Shown piece by piece: positions 1 through 5,501 of a stretch of 6,392 nt of DNA. Each line of letters starts with the position of its first letter. Within the stretch, counting starts at the first letter, position 1. The stretch lies in contig JAHENE010000033.1 of the NCBI GenBank assembly GCA_024643305.1, positions 6,330 through 12,721 on the forward strand. The letters run 5' to 3'. Under the pieces are notes generated by a model, which was not told where the DNA came from, searched no databases, and was given only the letters and a program-made list of their open reading frames with translations. This DNA is from Thiobacillaceae bacterium. Its GTDB lineage: Bacteria; Pseudomonadota; Gammaproteobacteria; Burkholderiales; Thiobacillaceae. A program made the translations under genes and the position numbers.

Positions 1-109
1 GCAAGAAATCCAGCAGGTCGTGCTTGCCGATGGGCGGCGTGCTCGCGCAGGCGCTCAGCAAAACCAGCAGCCCTGCCATGATCACCACCTGCGCTTTGCG
101 CATCTCCAT
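1..109 (-). CDS. Lipoprotein, N-terminal fragment (runs off left edge)
   Basis: Only the first 36 codons are inside the window. They read M-E-M-R-K-A-Q, then a hydrophobic stretch (VVIMAGLLVLL), then the lipobox L-S-A-C (Cys21), then A-S-T-P-P-I-G-K-H-D-L-L. This is a classical type II signal peptide, so the product should be lipidated on Cys21. The residues after Cys are not Asp, which fits sorting to the outer membrane. An AGAGG ribosome binding site lies 6 nt before the ATG at 109; a second in-frame ATG at 103 gives a slightly shorter signal peptide and cannot be excluded. The function is not recognisable from so little sequence. It lies downstream of the porin on the same strand but behind a terminator, so it probably has its own promoter in the AT-rich stretch 110-180. 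Confidence 0.8.
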   Translation of the reverse strand, partial: MEMRKAQVVIMAGLLVLLSACASTPPIGKHDLLDFL

Positions 110-149
110 GGACCACCTCTTTCCCAACATTTCCTATTCAACTATAAGC

Positions 150-160
150 AATTCAAGAAT
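150..160. repeat. Copy of the umuD operator half-site
   Basis: The 11-mer AATTCAAGAAT here is identical to the arm of the large palindrome at the umuD start (6090-6100). It sits about 40 bp upstream of the lipoprotein start, where a promoter would be expected. The matching left arm is only very poorly preserved upstream (130-140), so if this is a binding site it is a half-site. It may be coincidence in AT-rich DNA. Confidence 0.3.
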
Positions 161-185
161 TTTATAATTGCTTCTTGCAACAAAA

Positions 186-207
186 AAGGGCCTCGAACGA
201 GGCCCTT
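186..207 (-). terminator. Rho-independent terminator after the porin gene
   Basis: A perfect 9-bp inverted repeat (AAGGGCCTC / GAGGCCCTT) encloses a 4-nt loop. Read on the minus strand, the stem is followed by a run of six T (positions 187-182, partly overlapping the stem). It lies 25 nt past the stop codon of the outer-membrane protein gene and should insulate the lipoprotein gene from it. Confidence 0.9.
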
Positions 208-232
208 AAATTAATCAAAAATCCTTAAAGGA

Positions 233-868
233 TTAGAAGTGCATTGCGATACCAACCGTTACGGTATGGGATGAAAGTTCGACGGCTGTCGGACCGCAAG
301 TCGCGCAGGTCACATTGGCCTCATCGTAATCGGCATAGCGATATTCCAGACGGCCGCTCAAGTTATTGCCGATTTTGGTCTGCACGCCGGCACCCACGGT
401 CCATCCCACTACAGTGTCGTCTGCCTTGGGTCCGCTTCCGTAAGTACTCGGCGAATAATAGTGGCTGGTGAGTTTTGTCCAAGTGGCGCCGGCAAGGCCG
501 TAGACCAGGAAGTTGTTAACCGGCACCCCCAGTTTGGCGACCAAAGATGCTTCCCAATCCTGTTCGGTTACTAGGTATTCGGGGGCACCTACGGAATTTT
601 GTCCATCAGCGTCGCTCCAGTTTGCCCCGGCTTCAAAACCAAGTACCAGATTGTTCGCGAGGTTCATGTTGTAGCCAGCGAAAGCGCCAAGGACGGCGCC
701 ATCAACATCACCGTCTGGCACCGGGCCGTAGTTCGGGATGATTTGTTTCACATCGCCCCAGGAATATCCTGCCTGCAGACCAGCATAGGGACCAGCCCAG
801 TTCGGACCAGCTGCCACGGCTGTTCCAGATAGCATCATTGCACCAAGAAGTGCGGAACGGATTTTCAT
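233..868 (-). CDS. Outer-membrane beta-barrel protein (OmpA/Omp25-like 8-strand barrel)
   Basis: A 211-residue secreted barrel protein. Residues 1-20 are a Sec signal peptide (M-K-I-R-S, hydrophobic core, cleavage after A-V-A-A). The mature part starts with W-A-G-P-Y-A-G-L-Q-A-G-Y, typical of the outer-membrane beta-barrel family that includes Omp25/Omp31 and opacity proteins. Alternating amphipathic strands follow (LGAFAGYNM, LVLGFEAGANW, FLVYGLAGATW, VGWTVGAGVQ, SGRLEYRYADY, HTVTVGIAMHF). The chain ends in Phe, the signal read by the BAM complex. Cys188 and Cys191 form a CxxC in the last predicted surface loop. The reading frame is open up to 997, but I place the start at 868: this ATG begins a proper signal peptide and has AGGAG 5 nt upstream. 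Pore or ligand function cannot be told from sequence. It has a dedicated terminator and looks monocistronic. Confidence 0.88.
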   Translation of the reverse strand: MKIRSALLGAMMLSGTAVAAGPNWAGPYAGLQAGYSWGDVKQIIPNYGPVPDGDVDGAVLGAFAGYNMNLANNLVLGFEAGANWSDADGQNSVGAPEYLVTEQDWEASLVAKLGVPVNNFLVYGLAGATWTKLTSHYYSPSTYGSGPKADDTVVGWTVGAGVQTKIGNNLSGRLEYRYADYDEANVTCATCGPTAVELSSHTVTVGIAMHF

Positions 869-975
869 GTCAACTCCTAAAAGACAATTTATTATTGATA
901 CACAAAAAACAACCCAACTTATTAATATTCTTCGGCCGGCACTCAACTGCCAACGCTTTAGTTTTTCTGTAACTC

Positions 976-996
976 TGAATACTTGGTTGTTATTCA
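976..996. promoter_or_regulatory. Inverted repeat TGAATA-N9-TATTCA, possible operator
   Basis: Perfect 6-bp arms (976-981 and 991-996) flank a 9-nt spacer, about 110-130 bp upstream of the porin start. The spacing would place the arms about one and a half helical turns apart. There is no other support, so this is a weak candidate. Confidence 0.25.
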
Positions 997-1033
997 AGAC
1001 TATTTACGCACATAGGGTAATCATTAGCAATAT

Positions 1034-1064
1034 GCCATTTGGCCAATATGGCCTATTTGCAGGC
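1034..1064. repeat. Cluster of overlapping GCCA/TGGC inverted repeats
   Basis: Three small inverted repeats overlap within 31 bp: GCCA-TT-TGGC (1034-1043), GGCCA-ATA-TGGCC (1041-1053) and GCCT-N6-AGGC (1051-1064). They lie between the SRAP stop and the porin start. They could be a multi-site operator or a weak RNA structure at the 3' end of the SRAP transcript. No T-tract follows on either strand. Confidence 0.35.
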
Positions 1065-1127
1065 TATTCAACGTGAATGTGTTGTCGGAAAACAACTTGC
1101 TGCACCCAATTCTGATTTCTTGCCAAC

Positions 1128-1793
1128 TCAACTCCCATCCGCCGGCATTGCGCAGCCAGCCCCCTCATGCCGTGGGTTGTTGAGCTCGCGGCTTACTTCC
1201 CATTCCGTCAGCAAACTCTCCGGCGCGGGCACCAGCAGTTTTTTCAAACTGGCGGTGTCGTGGTTGTCGGGGTCCAGCCAGGCGTTGTAATCCTTCGCAT
1301 CCAGTATCACCGGCATGCGCTCGTGCAGGCGCTTCATGAACTGGTTGGCCTCGGTGACGACGATGCTGCACGACAGCACCTCGCCTTCCGGTCCGTTCCA
1401 GATGTCCCACAGCCCCGCCATGGCAAAGGGCGCACCGTCCGCGCGGCTGATGTGGTGCGGGCGCTTGATGCCGCCGGCCTCGTGCCATTCGTAAAAGCCG
1501 TCGGCCGGGATCAGGCAGCGGTGATGCTTGAAGGGGTGGCGGAAGGCCGGCTTGCTGTCCACCGTCTCGGCACGCGCGTTGATGGTGGAGTAGTGCTTGT
1601 CGCCTTCCTTCGACCACGACGGAATCAGCCCCCAGAGCGCCATGCTCAAGCGACGACCGGCAGGCGAGAAGCGGATGATGGCGATGTCCTGGCTGGGCGC
1701 AATGTTGTAGCGCGGCTTCAGCTCCGGCGCTTCAGTCAGGTCAAACGCCTCTTTCAGCGCCTTGGGGTTTTTCAATGCAAAGCGGCCACACAT
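1128..1793 (-). CDS. yedK: SRAP-domain abasic-site processing protein (YedK/HMCES family)
   Basis: The 221-residue product matches the SOS-response-associated peptidase family from end to end. Members bind abasic sites in single-stranded DNA and form a covalent thiazolidine link through Cys2, shielding the lesion at stalled forks. Visible hallmarks are M-C-G-R-F at the N-terminus (Cys2), Y-N-I-A-P-S (29-34), W-G-L-I-P-S-W (54-60), I-N-A-R-A-E-T (71-77, Asn72), R-C-L-I-P-A-D-G-F-Y-E-W (92-103, Glu102) and R-L-H-E-R-M-P (155-161, His157). All catalytic positions are present. The start is fixed, because Cys2 must directly follow the removed Met. There is no clear ribosome binding site, and the start is only 6 nt past the kinase stop codon, so translation is probably coupled to the kinase. 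Family assignment is firm; the operon partner is unusual. Confidence 0.95.
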   Translation of the reverse strand: MCGRFALKNPKALKEAFDLTEAPELKPRYNIAPSQDIAIIRFSPAGRRLSMALWGLIPSWSKEGDKHYSTINARAETVDSKPAFRHPFKHHRCLIPADGFYEWHEAGGIKRPHHISRADGAPFAMAGLWDIWNGPEGEVLSCSIVVTEANQFMKRLHERMPVILDAKDYNAWLDPDNHDTASLKKLLVPAPESLLTEWEVSRELNNPRHEGAGCAMPADGS

Positions 1794-1799
1794 CCCGGT

Positions 1800-3128
1800 T
1801 TACTTTCGGCCCGGGAGATCGATCTCGACAGACAGCCCGCCCATAAAGCGATCGCGGCCGATATTCATGCTGCCGCCATAAAACTGGACGATGTCCTTGC
1901 AGATGGCTAGCCCCAAGCCATGTCCCGGGGTCGATTCGTCCAGCCGCACCCCGCGCTGCTTGATGACCGTGACCATTTCATCCGAACAACCCGGTCCGTC
2001 ATCCCCGACGTAGAGATGAATCCCGCCGCCTTTGATCTCGCGTACCTTGATGATGACCTTGCGTTTCGCCCACTTGCAGGCGTTGTCAGCCAGGTTGCCG
2101 AGCAGTTCAAGCATGTCCTCACGATCGTAGGGTACCAGCAGGTCAGGTGCATCGAAGGATATCTCCAGATTCTTTTCGCGATAGATGCTGGTCAGCGCCT
2201 TGACCATATCCTCGAGTTCAGTAAGCATGTTTGTGTGCGCGCCCGTGCGGCCCACACCCGCCAGCCGTGCGCGCTTGAACTCAAGTTCCACGCGATCGCG
2301 GATGGCAGAAGCTTGTATTTTCAGTGCGTCCCGCTGCTCGGGAGACAGGTGTGGGTCATCCGCCATACGGTACAGGACGGCCAGCGGGGTCTTGATTGCA
2401 TGTGCAAGATTACCTACTGCGGTGCGGGACTGTTGTAGTCGTCGCTGCAGTAGCTCAAGCAGGTGATTGACTTCATCAACCAGTGGACGAATTTCGCCCG
2501 GCACCTCGCCCTGTATGCGTCCCATATCGCCATGACGAATGCCACGCAGCTGTTTTTGCACACCTGACAACGGCTTGAGCTCGAGTCTGATGATGATAAT
2601 CTGCACAAGCACCGTAGCGAGCAGCAGGGGGAGGATCAGAGTTAGCGAGGACAGGCTTTCAGATTTGATCTGTGCGTTTATTTCACTGAGTTCCTGACCG
2701 ACGGTGACGCTGACATGGTGATCCAACCAAATATTCCCTTGCATCATTGCAAGTACGCGTTTGCCGTTAGGGCCAGCAATTTCCTTGCTCTTGCGTATAC
2801 CCGGCTCGACTGCCGTAGTCTGCAGGGTCTGGCTGCCAAGTGAGGGTGAGGTATAGGCAGGCTTGCCGTCCACAAACAACATGATGTAGTGACCGGAGTT
2901 CAACTCGCGATAGACTGGTTCCAGGGAATCTTCGTTGATCTTGAACTCGCCATCCGGAGTGGCGCGGATACCTTCCAACAGGCTCTCGCCGTCCTGGGCC
3001 AGATACTTGTACATCTGGTCCTTGGCGACCTTGGTGATGGCGTAGTGCAGCGTGAACCACTGACCGACAAAGACCAGCAGCAGGATAAAACTGAGCCCGA
3101 GGATGAGCCGAACCTTAAGTGTGCGCAT
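1800..3128 (-). CDS. PhoQ-like membrane sensor histidine kinase
   Basis: A 442-residue kinase of the envelope-sensing PhoQ type. One transmembrane helix (about 7-27) is followed by a periplasmic sensor region (about 28-160), a second helix (about 161-181) and a HAMP linker (182-232). The DHp domain has H-box G-N-L-A-H-A-I-K-T-P-L-A-V-L with phospho-acceptor His243. The catalytic domain has N-box G-N-L-A-D-N-A-C-K-W (344-353), G1 box D-D-G-P-G (376-380) and G2 box G-H-G-L-G-L-A (402-408). The H-box (LAHxxKTPLAVL) and DNACK N-box are closest to PhoQ as I remember it. The acidic patch that senses Mg2+ and cationic peptides in enteric PhoQ is not evident, so the stimulus is open. AGGA lies 6 nt before the ATG. 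The gene follows the regulator by 8 nt and presumably phosphorylates it. Confidence 0.93.
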   Translation of the reverse strand: MRTLKVRLILGLSFILLLVFVGQWFTLHYAITKVAKDQMYKYLAQDGESLLEGIRATPDGEFKINEDSLEPVYRELNSGHYIMLFVDGKPAYTSPSLGSQTLQTTAVEPGIRKSKEIAGPNGKRVLAMMQGNIWLDHHVSVTVGQELSEINAQIKSESLSSLTLILPLLLATVLVQIIIIRLELKPLSGVQKQLRGIRHGDMGRIQGEVPGEIRPLVDEVNHLLELLQRRLQQSRTAVGNLAHAIKTPLAVLYRMADDPHLSPEQRDALKIQASAIRDRVELEFKRARLAGVGRTGAHTNMLTELEDMVKALTSIYREKNLEISFDAPDLLVPYDREDMLELLGNLADNACKWAKRKVIIKVREIKGGGIHLYVGDDGPGCSDEMVTVIKQRGVRLDESTPGHGLGLAICKDIVQFYGGSMNIGRDRFMGGLSVEIDLPGRK

Positions 3129-3136
3129 GTGGAATC

Positions 3137-3805
3137 CTATTCCTTTCTGGGAGCGAACACGTAACCCTGCCCTCGACGAGTGGCAATCATGTCCTCGCCA
3201 AGCTTGCGCCGCAGGCGGTTGATATAGACCTCAATGACATTGCTGTCGTGTTCCAGCTCTGATTCGTAAACGCTTTCTGCCAGAAAAGTCTTGGTGATGA
3301 TCTTGCCTGGGTGCAGCATGAAGCAGCGCAAGAGGCGGAACTCGATGGCTGTCAGGGCCTCAGGTCTTCCATCGCCCACTTGGACGGTCTGGAGCTCCTC
3401 GTTCAGACGGATTCCCTGACATTCCAGCGCCACTGGCGCCTGGCCGTGGCTGCGCTTTAGCAGCGACATGATGCGGGCGATCAGTTCCTCGATGTGAAAG
3501 GGTTTGCCGAGGTAGTCATCGGCACCGGCCTTGAAGCCGTCGACGCGCTCATGCCAGGCATCGCGCGCAGTCAAGACGAGTACGGGCAGGAGGTTATTGG
3601 ATTTGCGCCAGCTGCGCAGGACATCCAGCCCCGAAAGCTCGGGCAGCCCAAGGTCCAGCACGGCAAGGTCGTAGCGTTCTGTCGCGCCCATGAACTCGCC
3701 TTTCATGCCATCGTGCGCCACATCGACCGCAAAACCGGCCGCAGTCAGGTCGCGCCGCAGCGATTCGCTCAGACTTGCGTCATCTTCCACAACCAGGATC
3801 TTGAT
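3137..3805 (-). CDS. PhoP-like OmpR-family response regulator with probable ATC start
   Basis: A 222-residue DNA-binding response regulator, partner of the adjacent kinase. The receiver domain has the acidic pair Asp8-Asp9, phospho-acceptor Asp51 (A-V-L-D-L-G-L-P), Thr79 (V-L-T-A-R-D) and Lys101 (G-K-P-F). The C-terminal winged helix (about 125-220) includes L-T-A-I-E-F-R-L-L, a recognition region D-S-N-V-I-E-V-Y-I-N-R-L-R-R-K-L and T-R-R-G-Q-G-Y-V-F. The canonical N-terminus K-I-L-V-V-E-D-D is encoded directly after an ATC codon at 3805-3803, which lies 6 nt behind AGGAGG. There is no in-frame ATG, GTG or TTG upstream before a TGA at 3823-3821. The first conventional start, GTG at 3790, would remove most of beta-strand 1 and sits 21 nt from the ribosome binding site. 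I therefore call ATC as the start, read as Met. Confidence 0.9.
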   Translation of the reverse strand: MKILVVEDDASLSESLRRDLTAAGFAVDVAHDGMKGEFMGATERYDLAVLDLGLPELSGLDVLRSWRKSNNLLPVLVLTARDAWHERVDGFKAGADDYLGKPFHIEELIARIMSLLKRSHGQAPVALECQGIRLNEELQTVQVGDGRPEALTAIEFRLLRCFMLHPGKIITKTFLAESVYESELEHDSNVIEVYINRLRRKLGEDMIATRRGQGYVFAPRKE

Positions 3806-3817
3806 GGCCTGCCTCCT
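3803..3817 (-). promoter_or_regulatory. Ribosome binding site and ATC initiation codon of the response regulator
   Basis: On the minus strand AGGAGG (3817-3812) is followed by a 6-nt spacer and ATC (3805-3803), the ideal geometry for initiation. The preceding in-frame codons are a stop (TGA) and GGA, so no upstream start exists. AUU in E. coli infC is the known precedent for a non-AUG start discriminated against by IF3. A single-base sequencing error or mutation (ATG to ATC) would look the same. Confidence 0.65.
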
Positions 3818-3862
3818 TCCTCATCTCGTTCAGGCGGGTAAGGCTTATTGAATCACTTTTCG

Positions 3863-3882
3863 CGCCCGGCGTTTTTCGGGCG
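3863..3882. repeat. GC-rich hairpin in the leader of the two-component operon
   Basis: CGCCCG (3863-3868) and CGGGCG (3877-3882) form a 6-bp stem with an 8-nt loop. It lies about 60 nt upstream of the regulator's start, within its likely mRNA leader. No T-tract follows directly on either strand, so it is not an obvious terminator. Confidence 0.4.
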
Positions 3883-3964
3883 TAGCAAAGATGCAACAAC
3901 GGCTGCGCCGAAGTGCCCATTTTCAGGTTCATTTTATCTTCGTCTGTTAAAAAGTGAGCCATGG

Positions 3965-3977
3965 ATGCCATTGGCAT
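3965..3977. promoter_or_regulatory. Palindrome ATGCCA-T-TGGCAT, possible operator
   Basis: A perfect 6-bp inverted repeat with a 1-nt centre lies 22 bp upstream of the small ORF start. That is where an operator near its transcription start might sit. A related ATGCCATTTGGC sequence occurs at 1032-1043 in the porin gap. Function is inferred only from position. Confidence 0.3.
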
Positions 3978-3985
3978 ACTTTTTT

Positions 3986-3990
3986 AGAGG
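3986..3990 (+). promoter_or_regulatory. Ribosome binding site of the 29-codon ORF
   Basis: AGAGG precedes the ATG at 3999 by 8 nt, after a T6 run. It is the main argument that this short ORF is translated. Confidence 0.6.
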
Positions 3991-3998
3991 ATGTCTTC

Positions 3999-4088
3999 AT
4001 GAATACACAGAACGAAAAACTGAATACTGCGATCTACCTGGACATGGGCTACGGTACTGGCGGTACCGGCATGCCCTGCCGCTTCTGA
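3999..4088 (+). CDS. Unrecognised 29-residue Gly-rich small protein
   Basis: ATG at 3999 with a good ribosome binding site opens 29 codons. The peptide is M-N-T-Q-N-E-K-L-N-T, then A-I-Y-L-D-M, then the Gly-rich G-Y-G-T-G-G-T-G, then M-P-C-R-F and TGA. The layout is a polar, soluble N-terminal half followed by a Gly/Thr segment and one Cys three residues from the end. There is no signal peptide or membrane helix. I do not recognise the family. It could be a small regulatory protein, a precursor peptide without visible maturation genes here, a leader peptide, or the remnant of a longer gene, since the -1 frame continues open to TGA at 4175-4177. It is transcribed away from the two-component operon and ends at a strong terminator, so it forms its own short unit. 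Real expression is likely but unproven. Confidence 0.55.
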   Translation: MNTQNEKLNTAIYLDMGYGTGGTGMPCRF

Positions 4089-4124
4089 TCGAGTGGCAGA
4101 CGGGCAAAATTTTCTCCGCATCGA

Positions 4125-4168
4125 CTAGGGCTACCCCTCCGCCCGAGGTCGAAATCCCTAGGGCGGGG
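4125..4168 (+). other. Alternative RNA hairpin competing with the terminator
   Basis: CTCCGCCC at 4137-4144 can pair with GGGCGGGG at 4161-4168 (one G-U). CTAGGG (4125-4130) can also pair with CCCTAG (4156-4161). GGGCGGGG is the 5' arm of the terminator that follows, whose 3' arm contains an identical CTCCGCCC (4191-4198). The two folds exclude each other, as in terminator/antiterminator switches. No plus-strand gene follows, so a regulatory role is uncertain. Confidence 0.4.
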
Positions 4169-4206
4169 CAGGCCTGAGCATCAGGCTTTGCTCCGCCCCT
4201 TTTTTT
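4161..4206 (+). terminator. Strong rho-independent terminator of the small plus-strand unit
   Basis: GGGCGGGGCA (4161-4170) pairs with TGCTCCGCCC (4189-4198), one G-U. After a small internal loop, CCTGA (4173-4177) pairs with TCAGG (4181-4185) around a 3-nt loop. C and seven T follow (4199-4206). The T-tract is on the plus strand only, so it terminates the small ORF unit, not the convergent umuC gene that ends at 4208. This shows the plus strand is transcribed here. Confidence 0.9.
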
Positions 4207-4207
4207 G

Positions 4208-5476
4208 TCAACTCGCCCTCGGCAGCTCGTGCCACTGGTTCGTATAGCTCGGCGACTTGTGCCCTCGCTTCATGTGCCAGGATTTGCTCACGCCTTCGGC
4301 CGCCAGCTTCAGCGTGCCACTGCCCCATAGCGCATTGGCGCGGTCGATCACTTCCATCAGCGCCGGGCGCTCGCGGTTGCCGGGCCCGAACAACACCCCC
4401 TGCACCTCGGCAGCGGGGGAGAGCTCCATCAGCATCACCCCCGCCTTCTGGTAGGCATAGCCCGGTTTGAAAATCCGCTTCAGCCCCCACAGCGCGGCGC
4501 GGGTCAGGCGCATGGTGTCGCTGGTCGATTGCGTCAGCGGCACCGCAATCGCGCGCTGGTACTGGGGCTGTTTTTCGCTGAAGGGGTTGGTGCGGATGTA
4601 TACCTCCACCGCGCCCGCCACCGACTCCTGCGCGCGCAGCTTCTCGGCCGCGCGGGCAATGTAGGTGGCCACCGCCTCTTCCAGTTCGGGCAGGGTGGTT
4701 ACGTAAGTACCAAAGGAGCGCGAAGAGATGATCTGTTTCTTGGCTGGCGCCAGCTCTTCCAGCCCCAGGCACGACACCCCGCGCAGTTCCATCAGGGTTC
4801 TTTCCAACACAACCGAAAACTGCCGGCTGATGGTGCGCGCATCGGCATCGCGCAGCTGCTTTACCGTGCGGATGCCCACGTCGTTCAGCCGCGCCGTCAG
4901 CTTTCTGCCCACGCCCCAGATTTCTTCCACCGGCAGGCTGGCCAGCAGTGCATCAAATTCGCTTTTGCCAAGCCGGCCAAAGTCGCACACGCCGTCTTTA
5001 CCCGCCAGATTCTTTTTGGCGCAATGGTTGGCCAGCTTGGCCAGCGTCTTGGTGGGGGCAATGCCCACGCACACCGGGATGCCTACCCACTGCTTCACCT
5101 GCTCGCGCATCATCTTGCCGTGCGCCGCCAGGTCATAATGGCCAAAGCCATCCATGCCCAGAAAGCACTCGTCGATGCTGTAGATTTCCTGCTGCGGCGA
5201 ATAGCGGCCCAGCACCGACATCATGCGGTTGCTCATGTCCGCGTACAGCGTGTAGTTGCTGGAATAGGCCACGATGCCGTGCCGGCGCGCCAGGTCCTTC
5301 AGCTTGAACCAGGGCTCGCCCATCTTCACCCCCAGCGCCTTCACCTCGGCGCTGCGCGCCACCACGCAGCCGTCGTTGTTGGACAGCACCACCACCGGCC
5401 GGTCTTCCAGCGCGGGGTTGAACACCCGCTCGCACGAAACATAGAAGTTGTTGCCGTCCACTAGAGCAAAGCTCAT
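4208..5476 (-). CDS. umuC: DNA polymerase V catalytic subunit UmuC (Y-family)
   Basis: The 422-residue product, the same length as E. coli UmuC as I remember it, is an error-prone translesion polymerase. The N-terminus has V-D-G-N-N-F-Y with catalytic Asp7, then [12 protein letters not shown] (27-38), [13 protein letters not shown] (72-84) and S-I-D-E-C-F with Asp102-Glu103. [12 protein letters not shown] (139-150) and V-W-G-V-G-R-type helix-hairpin-helix residues (I-W-G-V-G-R, 186-191) complete the polymerase core. The little-finger domain starts with S-R-S-F-G (252-256). Q-G-V-L-F (359-363) fits the position and pattern of the sliding-clamp binding motif. All catalytic acids are present. 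GAGGT precedes the ATG by 5 nt, and umuD ends 25 bp upstream, so both form one operon. The stop abuts the terminator of the convergent small unit. Confidence 0.97.
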   Translation of the reverse strand: MSFALVDGNNFYVSCERVFNPALEDRPVVVLSNNDGCVVARSAEVKALGVKMGEPWFKLKDLARRHGIVAYSSNYTLYADMSNRMMSVLGRYSPQQEIYSIDECFLGMDGFGHYDLAAHGKMMREQVKQWVGIPVCVGIAPTKTLAKLANHCAKKNLAGKDGVCDFGRLGKSEFDALLASLPVEEIWGVGRKLTARLNDVGIRTVKQLRDADARTISRQFSVVLERTLMELRGVSCLGLEELAPAKKQIISSRSFGTYVTTLPELEEAVATYIARAAEKLRAQESVAGAVEVYIRTNPFSEKQPQYQRAIAVPLTQSTSDTMRLTRAALWGLKRIFKPGYAYQKAGVMLMELSPAAEVQGVLFGPGNRERPALMEVIDRANALWGSGTLKLAAEGVSKSWHMKRGHKSPSYTNQWHELPRAS

Positions 5477-5501
5477 GGTTGACCTCGGCGAGCGAATGGC
5501 A

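Larger units (their letters stand above)
869..1127. other. AT-rich intergenic region upstream of the porin gene
   Basis: This 259-bp gap separates the SRAP gene from the outer-membrane protein gene. No convincing gene fits on either strand; the frame extending the porin upstream to 997 lacks a ribosome binding site. It should contain the porin promoter, but I see no good sigma-70 pair. It also holds several short inverted repeats, listed separately. No rho-independent terminator with a T-tract is visible for the SRAP operon. Confidence 0.6.
3806..3998. other. Divergent intergenic region between the regulator operon and the small plus-strand ORF
   Basis: This 193-bp gap should carry the promoters of both the minus-strand operon and the plus-strand unit. 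On the minus strand a TAAAAT hexamer (about 3929-3934) is a possible -10, but no convincing -35 accompanies it. The gap also contains a hairpin (3863-3882) and a palindrome (3965-3977), listed separately. Frames open across it on both strands lack ribosome binding sites and family features. Confidence 0.5.

Noticed and set aside
110..180. Sigma-70 promoter for the lipoprotein gene (TATAGT as -10)
   Set aside because: The hexamer is good but no acceptable -35 lies at 16-18 bp, so I did not annotate it.
869..997. N-terminal extension of the porin reading frame to 997 (43 more residues)
   Set aside because: The ATG at 868 has AGGAG at 5 nt and starts a textbook signal peptide; the extension would bury it and has no ribosome binding site.
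1167..1910. Long plus-strand open frame opposite the SRAP gene
   Set aside because: It crosses the SRAP-kinase junction in antisense, has no family features and is explained by GC-rich codon bias on the other strand.
3780..3977. 65-codon minus-strand frame upstream of and overlapping the response regulator
   Set aside because: Out of frame with the regulator, composition not protein-like, and no ribosome binding site before its ATG. Its downstream ATG at 3824 cannot supply the regulator's start without a frameshift.
4013..4070. Methyltransferase motif I in the small peptide (Y-L-D-M-G-Y-G-T-G-G)
   Set aside because: It resembles the SAM-binding glycine loop, but 29 residues cannot form the fold and no continuation follows in frame. 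Probably coincidence or at most a remnant.
4086..4088. TGA of the small ORF read as selenocysteine
   Set aside because: The in-frame continuation is Arg/Ser/Pro-rich and runs into the terminator, and no SECIS-like hairpin immediately follows the TGA.
4529..5464. Long plus-strand open frame opposite umuC
   Set aside because: His/Arg/Gln-rich low-complexity translation, the usual antisense shadow of GC-rich coding DNA; umuC on the minus strand matches its family throughout.
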